Counted from the first letter of the stretch, positions 25,126 through 34,851 are shown. The stretch is DNA of 64,000 bases from Sphingomonas pituitosa NBRC 102491 (GCF_001598435.1 NZ_BCYY01000001.1:434001-498000), one strand, 5' to 3'. Notes: generated from the sequence alone by a model not told the origin. A program made the numbers and translations.

Positions 25126-27003
25126 ATGCGCATCCTGACCCTGGCTCTCGCCGCTTCGACCATGCTCGTCTCTCCCACCCTCGCCCTGCAGACGGCACAC
25201 GCGCCGATCCTCACCACGCCCGAGGCGAAGGACGTGTGGACCTATGCCCGGCCGGAAGTCGCCCGCGTCACCCATGTCGCGCTGGACCTGCGCGCGGACT
25301 TCGCGACCAGGACGCTGCGCGGCACCGCGACGCTCGACATCCTCGCCGCGTCGGGCGCGGCGGAGATCGTGCTCGACGATGATGGGCTGGTGATCGCCAA
25401 GGTCACCGATGCGGCGGGCAAGCCGCTGCCCTTCACGGTCGGCGCGGCCAAGCCGGATCTCGGCGCGCCGCTGACCGTGCAGCTGCACGGCGCGCACAAG
25501 ATCGTCGTCCATTATGCCACCGCGCCGGGGGCGTCGGCGCTGCAATGGCTGGCGCCCGCGCTCACCGCCGGCAAGAAGAAGCCGTATCTGTTCAGCCAGG
25601 GCCAGCCGATCAACAACCGCAGCTGGATCCCCACCCAGGACAGCCCCGGCATCCGCCAGACCTGGTCCGCGACCCTCACCGTTCCCGCCGACCTCGTCGC
25701 GGTGGCGAGCGGCACGCGGCTCGATGGCGCCAAGGGCGTGCCCGCGGGCAAGGGCTGGCACCGCTTCCGCTTCCGCATGGACAAGCCGGTGCCGCCGTAC
25801 CTGATCGCCTTTGCGGTCGGCGACCTCGCCTTCCAGCCGGTAGGCCCGCGCGCCGGCGTGTGGACCGAACCGAGCATGCTCGCCGCCGCGGCACGCGAAG
25901 TCGCCGATGTCGAGAAGATGATCGACGCGGCGCAGGCGCTCTATGGCCCCTATCGCTGGGGCCGTTACGACATGCTCGTCCTGCCGCCGAGCTTCCCCTA
26001 TGGCGGCATGGAGAACCCCACCCTCACTTTCCTGACGCCGACGATCATCACCGGCGACAAGTCGAACGTCGACGTGGTGGCGCACGAGCTGGCGCACAGC
26101 TGGTCGGGCAATCTCGTCACCAACGCCACCTGGTCGGATTCCTGGTTGAACGAGGGCTTCACCACCTATTTCGAAAACCGCATCATGGAAGCGGTGTACG
26201 GCAAGGAGCGCGCCGCGACCGATGCCGATCTCGAATGGGACGGCCTCCAGCGCGACATCGCCGATGCCGGGGGCATGGAGGCAGCCACGACCCGCCTGCA
26301 CGGCGATCCGGGCGCGACCTTCGGCCAGCTCGATTACTTCAAGGGCTCGACCTTCCTGCGCACGATCGAACGAACGGTGGGGCGTGCGCGGTGGGACGTG
26401 TACTTACGCGGCTATTTCGACCGGCACGCCTTCCAGCCGCAGACCACCGCCGGCTTCCTGGCGGACCTGCGGGCAAACCTGGTGAAGGGCGATGCCGGGC
26501 TCGAGGCCAATCTCCAGCTCGACAAATGGGCCTATGCCGCAGGCCTCCCGAACAATGCGGTGCACGTGCAGTCGGCGACGCTCAAGGCGGTCGATGCGCA
26601 GCTGGCGGCGGTCAATGCGGGCGGGCCGGTCTCGGCGGTGCATCCGCAGGGCTGGGCGACCCAGCAATGGCTGCGGTTCCTGAACGGCCTCGACCGCAAG
26701 CAGACTCCCGCCCGGCTGAAGGAATTGGACGAGGCGCTGGGGCTGTCCGCATCGAGCAACGCCTATGTCCGCTCGGCCTGGGGGGAATTGGCGATCGCCA
26801 ACCGCTACGACCCGGCGGTGCCGAGCATCGGGAAGCTGGTCGGCAGCGTCGGGCGGGGCTTGCTGATCTATCCGATCTACAAGGACCTGATGGCGCAGGG
26901 CGACTGGGGCAAGCCGATCGCACGGCGCTTCTATGAGGCGTCCAGGGCGAGCTACCATCCCACCGTGGCGGCGAGCGTCGCCAAGATCGTCGGGGTGGAG
27001 TGA
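25126..27003 (+). CDS. M1 family aminopeptidase, leukotriene-A4-hydrolase-like
   Basis: A 625-residue exported zinc peptidase. A signal peptide covers about residues 1-20 ([20 protein letters not shown]). The exopeptidase motif is [12 protein letters not shown], and the zinc site is H320-E-L-A-H324 with E343 eighteen residues on ([10 protein letters not shown]). The C-terminal third is the helical domain seen in leukotriene A4 hydrolase and related aminopeptidases. It would remove N-terminal residues from peptides in the periplasm. Confidence 0.94.
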   Translation: MRILTLALAASTMLVSPTLALQTAHAPILTTPEAKDVWTYARPEVARVTHVALDLRADFATRTLRGTATLDILAASGAAEIVLDDDGLVIAKVTDAAGKPLPFTVGAAKPDLGAPLTVQLHGAHKIVVHYATAPGASALQWLAPALTAGKKKPYLFSQGQPINNRSWIPTQDSPGIRQTWSATLTVPADLVAVASGTRLDGAKGVPAGKGWHRFRFRMDKPVPPYLIAFAVGDLAFQPVGPRAGVWTEPSMLAAAAREVADVEKMIDAAQALYGPYRWGRYDMLVLPPSFPYGGMENPTLTFLTPTIITGDKSNVDVVAHELAHSWSGNLVTNATWSDSWLNEGFTTYFENRIMEAVYGKERAATDADLEWDGLQRDIADAGGMEAATTRLHGDPGATFGQLDYFKGSTFLRTIERTVGRARWDVYLRGYFDRHAFQPQTTAGFLADLRANLVKGDAGLEANLQLDKWAYAAGLPNNAVHVQSATLKAVDAQLAAVNAGGPVSAVHPQGWATQQWLRFLNGLDRKQTPARLKELDEALGLSASSNAYVRSAWGELAIANRYDPAVPSIGKLVGSVGRGLLIYPIYKDLMAQGDWGKPIARRFYEASRASYHPTVAASVAKIVGVE

Positions 27004-27007
27004 GCCC

Positions 27008-27151
27008 GTGCCGCGCGGCGTCGCCAAGCGGGACCTGCCCACCAAGACCTGCCCGGTCTGCCAGTGGCCGTTCGCATGGCGCAAGAAGTGGGAGCGGGAC
27101 TGGGAGAATGTGGTCTACTGCTCGGACCGCTGCCGGCGGGCGGGGAAGTAG
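27008..27151 (+). CDS. DUF2256 family small zinc-ribbon protein
   Basis: A 47-residue protein with the DUF2256 pattern: [18 protein letters not shown] then [10 protein letters not shown]. Four cysteines (two C-x2/3-C pairs) probably bind zinc. It starts with GTG 27008, four bases after the aminopeptidase stop, so it is cotranscribed. Members of this family often sit near photolyase or cryptochrome genes, but none is here. Role unknown. Confidence 0.85.
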   Translation: MPRGVAKRDLPTKTCPVCQWPFAWRKKWERDWENVVYCSDRCRRAGK

Positions 27152-27205
27152 AGCCACGCGATCCAATCCCCTCCCCTGAAGGGGAAGGGGCCCGCGGCAT
27201 GCCCC

Positions 27206-27565
27206 TTACTGATACCGCAGCGTCTTGCCGAACCCCGTATTCGTCTTCGTCATCTTGGCGAGCTTGCGCAGATAGGCCTTCACCTCGCGCTCGAACCGCT
27301 GCTCGCTGCGCACACCGGCGCGGTAGAAATCGTCCTTCGCCAGCAGCGCCTTCAGCGCCTCGCCGAGCCTGGCCTGATCGTCCACCGCATCGCTGTGCCG
27401 GAACTGTTCGCAGACCCATTCCTCGGCCGCGGCCTTGTCATAATCGTCCTCGCGGTCGCGGCCATAGCGATCGGCGACGTCCTGGTCCGAACGCGCCGCC
27501 TTGATCCGGCGCTCCAGCCACATGCGGACCTGCGCCGGGTTCCAGTCTTCCTGCGCCCCCGTCAC
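27206..27565 (-). CDS. conserved hypothetical protein
   Basis: A 119-residue charged helical protein (WNPAQVRMWLERRIKAARS start, ending TNTGFGKTLRYQ). It starts with GTG 27565 overlapping the stop of the DUF423 gene by four bases (GTGA). I recognise no domain or motif. The frame is open further upstream but that part is antisense to nothing protein-like and inside the DUF423 gene. A hairpin-prone run (ccctcccc with ggggaagggg, about 27169-27191) separates it from the convergent DUF2256 gene. Confidence 0.7.
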   Translation of the reverse strand: MTGAQEDWNPAQVRMWLERRIKAARSDQDVADRYGRDREDDYDKAAAEEWVCEQFRHSDAVDDQARLGEALKALLAKDDFYRAGVRSEQRFEREVKAYLRKLAKMTKTNTGFGKTLRYQ

Positions 27566-27903
27566 AGGCGAACCTTCGATGCCAGCGCCCAGGCCAGCCA
27601 CAGCCATCCGGCGATCATCGCCGCTCCGCCGATCGGCGTCACCGCGCCCAGCCAGCGCGGCAGGCCAAGCGCCATCAGATACAGCGTGCCCGCGAACACG
27701 AAACCGCCGCCGACGAACAATGCCGCCGGTCCGCGCGCGCCCAGTTGCAGCGCGACCAGGGCCGCCACGGCATGCACCAGCTGATAGTGACCGCCGGTCT
27801 TGAGCCACTCGACGGCCGCCCCTTGCGCGCCGTGCGCGCCAAAGGCGCCTGCCGCCACCGCCATCGCGCCCGACAGCGCCGCCAGCACTGCGATCCAGTT
27901 CAT
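27562..27903 (-). CDS. DUF423 family membrane protein
   Basis: A 113-residue protein with four hydrophobic helices and the family signature AAGAFGAHGAQG near the N terminus and GHYQLVHAVAAL in helix two. DUF423 (YgdD-like) proteins are small inner-membrane proteins of unknown role. It is followed by the 119-residue gene with a four-base overlap, and lies 15 bases downstream of the antiporter gene. Confidence 0.88.
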   Translation of the reverse strand: MNWIAVLAALSGAMAVAAGAFGAHGAQGAAVEWLKTGGHYQLVHAVAALVALQLGARGPAALFVGGGFVFAGTLYLMALGLPRWLGAVTPIGGAAMIAGWLWLAWALASKVRL

Positions 27904-27918
27904 GCCCCTGCTCCCAAC

Positions 27919-29700
27919 TCAGCCATCCCCCCGGTCCTGCACCGCAGCCGCCGCGGCGGCCGACTGGCTGAACATGCCGTCGCGCCCTGCGTAGAGGTCG
28001 CCGGTCTCCTTCTGCTGCTTCAACCGCTCGATGTCCCGGCGGCGATACTCCGCCTCGGTCTTGTCGATCTCGGCGCCGTCGACGCCCACCGCGTCCATCG
28101 CGCGGCGCGCCATCACCACCGCGCTTTCCATCACTTCGCGCACAACGCCCGCGATCGGTGCGCCCTTCAGCTTCATGATGCTGCGGCGGTCATACGCCCG
28201 CGCGAAGATGCTCGCATTCGGGAAGGCAGCATGCACGCCCTCCATCATCTCAGTGTCCATGCCGTCGCCATCCTGGCAGAAGAGCAGCAGCTCAGCCTGC
28301 CCCGCTCCTGCCTGGCGCAGCAGATCGATGCGGGTGCCGTCGCCATAATAGACCTTCATGCCGAAGGTGCCGGCCGTCTCGATCATCTCCACGTCGCGAT
28401 CGATGATGGTGACGGGAATGCCCTGCGCGATCAGCATCTGCGCGACCGTCTGGCCAAATCGGCCATAGCCGACCACCACGGCATTGGCGCCTTCCTGTCG
28501 CGGCCCGTCCGGAAGCGCGCCTTCGCGGAGCGGTTCCGTGCGCAGGCGCCGGGTTGCCATTATCAGGAAGGGCGTGGTCGCCATCGACACCGTGACGATC
28601 GCGCTGAACACGCTGGCCGCCTGCGGCTCGACCAGCAGCGCCTTCTGGGCCTGGGCGAACAGCACGAAGCCGAACTCGCCGCCCTGGCTGAGCAGCACGC
28701 CCAGCGCGAACGCGCCGCGCGGCTTCATCCCGAACAGCAGCGCCAGCCCCATGATCAGCACCGTCTTGGCGGCGATCAGCGCTAGCGCCATGCCGGCCAC
28801 GAAGAAGGGACGCTCGGCGATGGCGTGCAGGTCCAGCGTCATGCCCACGGCGACGAAGAAGAGCCCGAGCAGGATCGAGCGGAACGGCTCCACATCGGCC
28901 TCCAGCTCGTGGCGGAAGGGCGAATCGGCCAGCATCACGCCCGCGATGAACGCCCCCAGCGCGGCGGAGAGGCCCAGCGCCTCCATGACCGCGGCGCTGG
29001 CGGTTACGGTCAGCAGCCCGGCGAAGACGAACATCTCGCGCTCGTCCAGGTTACCGATCAGCCGGAACAGCGGCCGCAGCAGGAAGCGCCCCGCCAGGAT
29101 GAGCCCGACGATCGCCCCGACGGTGTAGAGGCCCAGCAGCCATCCCGGCGGGCCGCCCTGATCGGCCGGGTTGCGCGACATCGCCGCGACGATGGTGATC
29201 AGCGGCACGATCGACAGATCCTGGAACAGCAGGATCGCGAAGGCGCGCTCGCCGAACGGGGTGCGCAGTCGACCGGCCGACTGCAGGAGCGGCAGCACCT
29301 GCGCCGTGGAAGAAAGGCCCATCGGCAACCCCAGCGCCAGTGCCGCGCCGAGGGTGGAGCCGGTCGCGAACCAGACGATCGCCGCGATCGCGACCCCGCA
29401 CAGGCTCACCTGCAGAAGGCCGAGCCCGAAGATGTCCCGCCGCATCCGCCACAGGCGCGACGGGCTCAATTCCAGCCCGACGAGGAAGAGGAGGAGCGCG
29501 ATGCCCAACTCGGCAATGCCCATCTTGCCCTCGGCATCGCCGACCAGGCGCAGCACGTGCGGGCCGACCAGCGCGCCGGCGACGAGGAAGCCCAGCGTCG
29601 CGCCCAGCCCGAGTCGTCGGAACAAGAGGACGAAGAACAGCGCGAAGCCGAGCATCGGCACCGCATCGGCGAGCAACGAACCGTCTGCCGCATGCGCCAT
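27919..29700 (-). CDS. monovalent cation:proton antiporter, CPA2 family (KefB-like)
   Basis: A 593-residue transporter. About twelve membrane helices cover residues 10-395, with the CPA2 core GLELSPSRLWRMRRDIFGLG and QDLSIVPLITIV. A cytoplasmic Rossmann TrkA-N/RCK domain follows (VVVGYGRFGQTVAQ, then VTIIDRD). This is the build of glutathione-gated potassium efflux systems such as KefB/KefC. The ATG at 29700 overlaps the stop of the NifU-like gene by one base (TGATG). Confidence 0.9.
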   Translation of the reverse strand: MAHAADGSLLADAVPMLGFALFFVLLFRRLGLGATLGFLVAGALVGPHVLRLVGDAEGKMGIAELGIALLLFLVGLELSPSRLWRMRRDIFGLGLLQVSLCGVAIAAIVWFATGSTLGAALALGLPMGLSSTAQVLPLLQSAGRLRTPFGERAFAILLFQDLSIVPLITIVAAMSRNPADQGGPPGWLLGLYTVGAIVGLILAGRFLLRPLFRLIGNLDEREMFVFAGLLTVTASAAVMEALGLSAALGAFIAGVMLADSPFRHELEADVEPFRSILLGLFFVAVGMTLDLHAIAERPFFVAGMALALIAAKTVLIMGLALLFGMKPRGAFALGVLLSQGGEFGFVLFAQAQKALLVEPQAASVFSAIVTVSMATTPFLIMATRRLRTEPLREGALPDGPRQEGANAVVVGYGRFGQTVAQMLIAQGIPVTIIDRDVEMIETAGTFGMKVYYGDGTRIDLLRQAGAGQAELLLFCQDGDGMDTEMMEGVHAAFPNASIFARAYDRRSIMKLKGAPIAGVVREVMESAVVMARRAMDAVGVDGAEIDKTEAEYRRRDIERLKQQKETGDLYAGRDGMFSQSAAAAAAVQDRGDG

Positions 29701-30134
29701 CAGCCGCGCGCCCCTGCCGCCTGCGCGGCCGCTTCGGCCGCCGCCTCGAACGCCAGCCGGATCGAGGCATGCCTGCCCCGATGCGGCAAGGCCGGGACGA
29801 ACAGCGCCATGCCGGGCCAGTCGGGTGGTGTCTCGCGCTCGCCGGCGAGCCACGCGGTCAGCGCATCGCGGGCGGTGGCGAGCTCCGCTGGCGTGCGACC
29901 GACGATCGCCTCGCCCAGCAGCGCCGCCGATGCCTGCCCCAGCGCACAGGCGCGGACCAGCATCCCCACCTGCTCGACACGCCCCGACTCGTCGACCGTG
30001 ATGTCCACCGTCACCCGGCTGCCGCAGACCGGCGAGCGTTTCTCGGAAGTGCCGCCGGGCTCCGCCAGCCGCGCATGATGGGGGATGGCCGCTGCCAGGC
30101 GCAGGATTTCCATATTGTAGAGCGGGGCATTCAT
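29700..30134 (-). CDS. NifU/IscU-like iron-sulfur scaffold family protein
   Basis: A 144-residue protein of the IscU/NifU N-terminal fold. Two of the three scaffold cysteines are seen (SPVCGSRVTV and VRACALGQASA). The region of the third reads LPHRGRHASIRLAFEA, without Cys, so it may not build clusters in the standard way. Its stop overlaps the antiporter start, which is an unusual partner. It stands downstream of cvpA after a 97-base gap. Confidence 0.8.
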   Translation of the reverse strand: MNAPLYNMEILRLAAAIPHHARLAEPGGTSEKRSPVCGSRVTVDITVDESGRVEQVGMLVRACALGQASAALLGEAIVGRTPAELATARDALTAWLAGERETPPDWPGMALFVPALPHRGRHASIRLAFEAAAEAAAQAAGARG

Positions 30135-30231
30135 ACTCCCGATCTAGGGTAGGCGCCCGGCAGTTGCGAGCGCGAATTACCCTTCCATGGTATGGGTTGC
30201 GCGCGGACCCATACTCTCGGCACGGCGAGAA

Positions 30232-30810
30232 TCAGTCCGCCTTGCGCCGGCGCGGGAGGCCCTGGTCCGTTCCCGCCCCGTCCGCGCTGGCATTGTCTCC
30301 GCCAAACACCGGCTCGCCCTTGCGCCGCCGATCGACGAAGTCGCCGATCGCGGCGCTGGTGGTGTCGAGCAGCGGATAGGTGACCGACCTGGTGATCCAC
30401 TTCGGGCGGTGCGCCCGCCCACCCTCGAAGGTGTCGAGCACCAGCATCAGCACCAGGAAGCCCATGCTGACCAGGATCAGCCCCTTGGCGACCCCGAAGC
30501 CGACGCCCAGCGCACGATCGATCGGCCCCAGCATCGAATTGCGCATCTGCCCGCCAAGCGTGTTGGCGATCAGCCGCCCGCCAAAATAGCTTAGCCCCGC
30601 GAGCACCGCGAAGGCGAGCACCGCCGCCCCGCCCTCGGTGCCGATCATCGGCGCGAGCAGGGCGGTGAAGCCGGCGTGGAAGAACTTCACCGCCACGACA
30701 ACCAGGATCCAGGCGAGGAACGCCAGCACCTCGGTGGTGAAGCCGCGCAGGAAGCCGAGGATCGCCGCGCCGGCGATGATGAGAAGCGTGAGGATGTCGA
30801 GCCCGGTCAT
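30232..30810 (-). CDS. cvpA: CvpA family membrane protein
   Basis: A 192-residue protein with four membrane helices and the family pattern GFLRGFTTEVLAFLAWILV in helices one and two, then SYFGGRLIANTLG. CvpA is needed for colicin V production in E. coli and more generally affects envelope homeostasis. The last 25 residues are polar. ATG 30810 is chosen; the open frame further upstream is antisense to radA. Divergent from radA by about 100 bases. Confidence 0.92.
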   Translation of the reverse strand: MTGLDILTLLIIAGAAILGFLRGFTTEVLAFLAWILVVVAVKFFHAGFTALLAPMIGTEGGAAVLAFAVLAGLSYFGGRLIANTLGGQMRNSMLGPIDRALGVGFGVAKGLILVSMGFLVLMLVLDTFEGGRAHRPKWITRSVTYPLLDTTSAAIGDFVDRRRKGEPVFGGDNASADGAGTDQGLPRRRKAD

Positions 30811-30912
30811 ATGCGCTCCATAGCAGCGTGGCGACGGCGGAGAAGAGGCGCCGTGCGCGCGACTTGCAAGGACCACGTTCCCTTTTCGTTTCCACTTTGC
30901 TACGGCCCGCGC

Positions 30913-32292
30913 ATGGCAAAACTCCAGAAGCGCTATGTCTGCCAGGCCTGCGGCTCGGCCACCTCCAAATGGGCGGGGCAATGCGCCGATTGCGCGGAAT
31001 GGAACACGCTGGTCGAGGAAGCCGGCGGCGCGCCTACGCCGTTCCAGGCCAAGCATCATCTGCAGTCGGGCGGCCGCATGATCCTGCTCTCGGGGCTCGA
31101 CACCGAAGTCGCGTTGCCCGAGCGGATGCCGAGCGGCATCGCCGAATTCGATCGGGCGCTGGGCGGCGGCTTCGTAGAGGGTTCGGCGACGCTGATCGGC
31201 GGCGATCCCGGCATCGGCAAGTCGACGTTGCTGCTCCAGGCGGCCGCGAAGATCGCCACCCGCGGGCTATCGGTCGCCTATGTCTCGGGGGAAGAGGCGG
31301 CGGACCAGGTGCGGCTGCGCGCGCGGCGACTAGGCCTTGGCAACGCGCCGGTGCAGCTCGCCGCCGCCACGTCGGTTCGCGACATCCTGACGACGCTGAG
31401 CATGGCAACGCCGCCCGACCTGCTGATCATCGATTCGATCCAGACCATGCACTCCGATCTGATCGAGGGCGCGCCCGGCACGGTGAGCCAGGTCCGCGCC
31501 AGCGCGCAGGAGCTGATTCGCTTCGCCAAGGAACGCGGCACCGCGCTGGTGATGGTAGGGCACGTCACCAAGGACGGGTCGATCGCCGGGCCGCGGGTCC
31601 TGGAGCACATGGTCGATACCGTGCTCGCCTTCGAAGGCGAACGCAGCCATCTCTACCGCATCCTGCGGGCGGTAAAGAACCGCTTTGGCGGTACCGACGA
31701 GATCGGCGTTTTTGCGATGCAGACCGAGGGGTTGGCCGAAGTGGCCAACCCCTCCTCGCTCTTCCTGACCCAGCGGGACGAGAGCGTGACCGGCACGGTC
31801 GTCTTCCCGGCGCTGGAAGGAACCCGCCCGGTGCTGGTGGAAGTGCAGGCACTCACCGTACGGCTGGGATCGGGCGCGACGCCGAGGCGATCGGTGGTCG
31901 GCTGGGATTCGGCGCGCCTGTCGATGGTGCTGGCGGTCCTGGAGGCGCGCTGCGGCCTCAGCTTCTCGGCGTGCGAAGTATATCTGAACATCGCCGGCGG
32001 CTACCGGGTCCAGGATCCAGCTGCCGATCTGGCAGTCGCGGCCGCGCTCGTATCCGCATTGTCGGAGCGGCCGATCCCCGCCGATGCCGTGGTTTTCGGC
32101 GAGATCGCGCTTTCCGGCGAAGTACGCCCCGTCGCCCATGCCGCCCTGCGGATGCGGGAATCCGCGAAACTGGGCTTCGAACAGGCACTTGCGCCTGCGT
32201 CCCCGCACGCTAAGGGCGGCGAGGCTCCGCCGCTGCGGGTGGCGGATTACCGAAATCTCGGCGCGTTCGTAGAACAGCTGCTGGGGAGATAG
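30913..32292 (+). CDS. radA: DNA repair protein RadA
   Basis: A 459-residue RecA-like branch-migration ATPase. The N-terminal zinc finger is CQACGSATSKWAGQCADC (residues 10-27). Walker A is GDPGIGKST, and the RadA-specific motif KNRFG is followed by the Lon-protease-like C-terminal domain (from about residue 285). It acts in recombinational repair. Start MAKLQKRY at 30913; the frame is open upstream through cvpA antisense. Confidence 0.97.
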   Translation: MAKLQKRYVCQACGSATSKWAGQCADCAEWNTLVEEAGGAPTPFQAKHHLQSGGRMILLSGLDTEVALPERMPSGIAEFDRALGGGFVEGSATLIGGDPGIGKSTLLLQAAAKIATRGLSVAYVSGEEAADQVRLRARRLGLGNAPVQLAAATSVRDILTTLSMATPPDLLIIDSIQTMHSDLIEGAPGTVSQVRASAQELIRFAKERGTALVMVGHVTKDGSIAGPRVLEHMVDTVLAFEGERSHLYRILRAVKNRFGGTDEIGVFAMQTEGLAEVANPSSLFLTQRDESVTGTVVFPALEGTRPVLVEVQALTVRLGSGATPRRSVVGWDSARLSMVLAVLEARCGLSFSACEVYLNIAGGYRVQDPAADLAVAAALVSALSERPIPADAVVFGEIALSGEVRPVAHAALRMRESAKLGFEQALAPASPHAKGGEAPPLRVADYRNLGAFVEQLLGR

Positions 32293-32302
32293 CTCCATAT
32301 CT

Positions 32303-32322
32303 GCATAAATGCGTATTTATGC
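32303..32322. repeat. small AT-rich inverted repeat after radA
   Basis: gcataaat (32303-32310) and atttatgc (32315-32322) are exact reverse complements around gcgt. It lies in the 184-base gap between radA and the PEP-CTERM gene. It could be an operator for the downstream operon. No T run follows. Confidence 0.4.
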
Positions 32323-32476
32323 TGGCATGCGCAGCGTCGTTTTGATACATGCGGTACATATCTGGAGGGCCAGGTTTGCAGCTTAGTCGTTGCTGCAATC
32401 CACCCCCGGGAACTATTCGATGACCTTCACGGTTTAATCGTGTTAAGTATTTTCCTGGATTGCGAATAGTTAACAC

Positions 32477-33340
32477 ATGCTGGTTATCCCAGCGAAATGG
32501 GGCGGGAGCACTGACTTGAAAGTGGGAAAGGACTCTCTGGGGAGACACCCCTTGGGCAAGCTGGGCGTTGCAGCAGCGGCTGTTACCCTGCTCTCGGCGA
32601 CCTCTGCGGGAATCGCGGTTCCGCCGGTTGCCGCTGCGGTGCAGGAAGTCTCCAAGGCCCTTTCCGTCCTTACGGCACGATCGCCGGGTAAGCGGGAAGC
32701 CGGTGCGCACAGCCTTAAGGGCAAGCGTAAATATGGCTCCGTCGCCAAAAAGGGCCCGCGTGACGGGATGACGCCCGACTCGCTCGCGAACAATGGCGTG
32801 GCCTACCCCAAGGCCTTCGATCTTTCGGCGGATCAGGCTCCCGTGCCGGCTTCGCTGCCGCTGCCCGCCGACGTTCCGCTCGACGGAATGATGGCGCTGG
32901 CCTCGAGCTTCGACACGCTGTCCCCGTTTGCGGACATTGTTCCCGCGCCAGGGCCGGCCAGCTTCGGCGGCAACTCCATCGTACCGAGCGGCATGGGCGG
33001 GGGCGGCGGTGGTGGCGTGCCACCGATCGGAATCGCGACACCGGAGCCGACGCCCACTCCGACTCCAACGCCGCAGCCGACGCCGACGCCGACGCCGACG
33101 CCGCAACCCACTCCGACGCCGACACCGACACCGCAGCCAACACCAACGCCGCAGCCCACTCCGGAGCCGACGCCGCAGCCAACGCCGACTCCGCCGCCCC
33201 CGCCGCCGCCCCCGCCGGCTACGCCGACGCCGGTGCCGCCAGGGGTTCCGGAGCCTTCGCAGTGGCTGATGCTCGTCACCGCGTTCGGTATCGTGGGCGG
33301 CATCATGCGCCGGCGGAACCGGAGCGAAGCCTCGGCCTGA
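32477..33340 (+). CDS. PEP-CTERM sorting domain protein with Pro-Thr repeats
   Basis: A 287-residue exported protein. An N-terminal signal-like helix (about residues 30-52) is followed by a low-complexity body, a glycine run (about 175-182), and a long Pro-Thr/Pro-Gln repeat (about 189-250) ending in nine prolines. The C terminus is a PEP-CTERM signal: PEPSQW (258-263), a hydrophobic helix, then RRRNR. Such proteins are cut and displayed by exosortase and are tied to exopolysaccharide. No exosortase is in the window. Its TGA overlaps the next ATG (TGATG). Confidence 0.85.
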   Translation: MLVIPAKWGGSTDLKVGKDSLGRHPLGKLGVAAAAVTLLSATSAGIAVPPVAAAVQEVSKALSVLTARSPGKREAGAHSLKGKRKYGSVAKKGPRDGMTPDSLANNGVAYPKAFDLSADQAPVPASLPLPADVPLDGMMALASSFDTLSPFADIVPAPGPASFGGNSIVPSGMGGGGGGGVPPIGIATPEPTPTPTPTPQPTPTPTPTPQPTPTPTPTPQPTPTPQPTPEPTPQPTPTPPPPPPPPPATPTPVPPGVPEPSQWLMLVTAFGIVGGIMRRRNRSEASA

Positions 33341-33963
33341 TGCGGGTGCGGCCTCAACTCGGCCTTTGGATCTCGTTGGGCGCATCCTCGCTGCTGCTGG
33401 TTACGCTCGCGGCCAAGGCGTTCGTGCCGAAACCCGTGAAGCAGCATGCTGCCGCGAGCAGGTCCGTCCAAGGGCCAAGTAGCGACCGCATCCGCTTCTC
33501 GGATGGCGATCAGCAGCAGCTACGGCTCGGCGACGGCAGTACGCGGGTGGTGCGCAGCCTCCTGCAGGTGCCGAATCGCATGCAGTTCGGCGAGTTTGTC
33601 TGGAATGACGCGGGGGTTCCCCCGGGGAGGATCTGGCTGCGCATAGACCTGTCGCGCCAGATCCTCTCGGTGTTTCGCGGCGAAGACGAAATCGCCACCA
33701 GCGTCATCCTGTACGGTCAGGACGAAACGCCCACCCCTATCGGCAACTTCCCGATCCGCGGGATGGAACGGAACCATCGCTCGAACGCCTACGACGCCAT
33801 GATGCCGTTCACGCTGTGGCTGACCAGCGACGGCGTCGCGATCCACGGCAGCAACGTCCGCCAGGGCCTGGCCACCCATGGCTGCATCGGTGTGCCGGAG
33901 GCATTCGCCCAGCGCCTGTTCGGGGTGGTGAAACGCGGTGACCTGGTATCGGTGGTGCGCTGA
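33340..33963 (+). CDS. L,D-transpeptidase (YkuD) family protein
   Basis: A 207-residue protein with an N-terminal membrane anchor (about residues 8-27). The YkuD catalytic domain has H169 (AIHGSN) and the nucleophile motif T179-HGC-I with C182. These enzymes cross-link or modify peptidoglycan, or attach proteins to it. It begins at the overlapping stop of the PEP-CTERM gene, so the two are made together; attachment or wall remodelling around the PEP-CTERM protein is a possibility. Confidence 0.9.
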   Translation: MRVRPQLGLWISLGASSLLLVTLAAKAFVPKPVKQHAAASRSVQGPSSDRIRFSDGDQQQLRLGDGSTRVVRSLLQVPNRMQFGEFVWNDAGVPPGRIWLRIDLSRQILSVFRGEDEIATSVILYGQDETPTPIGNFPIRGMERNHRSNAYDAMMPFTLWLTSDGVAIHGSNVRQGLATHGCIGVPEAFAQRLFGVVKRGDLVSVVR

Positions 33964-34061
33964 TCGTCGGGGCTTTTGGTCGTTGACCGTCAGGGCTCGA
34001 GCGCACTGACCGCCGAGGCTTTTGGCGCGTCGCCACGCAGTGGACGGTGCGGTGACGCTCC

Positions 34062-34733
34062 TCAGCGTTTGCCCGTCGGGAGCGCAGCACGCTCCTCGTT
34101 CTGGGCGAGGGCGGCGTAGACCGACATCCCATTGCGGGTGCGGGCGACATCGATGACGCACATATGGCCATAGGCGCTGTGGCTGCCGCAACCGACGCCA
34201 GCATAGCGAAGTTCGCGGTTGAACAACAGCTCCCGGTGGCCGCGGTCCGGCACGCCATCGTCGATCACCAACTGGCGGACGACGTCGTCGGCATCGGCAT
34301 AGCCGTAGGAAATATCTTCTCCCACCAGCCTGCCGCCGCCCCGCCGCTCGACGCGATCCCCGGGCGATGCGCCGTCCGGCGAGAAATGGCCCCGCGTGCC
34401 GAGCGCGCCCTGCACCACGACATGATCGCGCGCCGCCAGCCCAAGCAATTCGCCGCGGCTCAAGGGCGGCAGCGGCGTCTGCAGTTCGAGGAACGCAATT
34501 GCTTCCTCCACGGCATCGACGCCCTCGCGGGTGATCTGCCCACGCGCGCGGCCCGGCAGGTACAACGTGTTCCCGCGAAAATGCGCGCGAAGTTGGCGCA
34601 GGCGCTCGGCATAGGCGGCGGGATTCTGGCGAAGATGGTTGATACGCTCCAGAACCTGATCTTCAAGGCTCGGCACATCACTCGCCGCAATCAGGAGGAA
34701 CGCGCCACTCGCCAAGATGGCGCGCAATACCAT
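34062..34733 (-). CDS. CAP superfamily secreted protein
   Basis: About 223 residues from ATG 34733. A signal peptide (MVLRAILASGAFLLIAAS) precedes a CAP/SCP domain: VLERINHLRQNPAAYAERL at the start, ARDHVVVQGALGTRGHFSPDG with the first His, and RELLFNRELRYAGVGC with the G-HR-ELL segment. CAP proteins are secreted and bind lipids or act on the envelope; the bacterial role is poorly known. A TTG at 34817 would add 28 residues but gives no signal peptide. Confidence 0.85.
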   Translation of the reverse strand: MVLRAILASGAFLLIAASDVPSLEDQVLERINHLRQNPAAYAERLRQLRAHFRGNTLYLPGRARGQITREGVDAVEEAIAFLELQTPLPPLSRGELLGLAARDHVVVQGALGTRGHFSPDGASPGDRVERRGGGRLVGEDISYGYADADDVVRQLVIDDGVPDRGHRELLFNRELRYAGVGCGSHSAYGHMCVIDVARTRNGMSVYAALAQNEERAALPTGKR

Positions 34734-34851
34734 ACGCACACCAGCCACAGGAAACTCCACGTATTTCGACCGTGGTTCGGCCGAACAGATGGGCCTCTTG
34801 TGCGGGAGGGCGGACAAACATCTGGTTTAGGGTCTTGGTTATCGAGGGTGG

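Noticed and set aside
33050-33240. Tandem ccgacgccgact-like repeats that might be a minisatellite or CRISPR-like array
   Set aside because: The units are short, irregular and keep the reading frame, encoding Pro-Thr and Pro-Gln repeats before a PEP-CTERM signal. There are no spacers and no cas genes.
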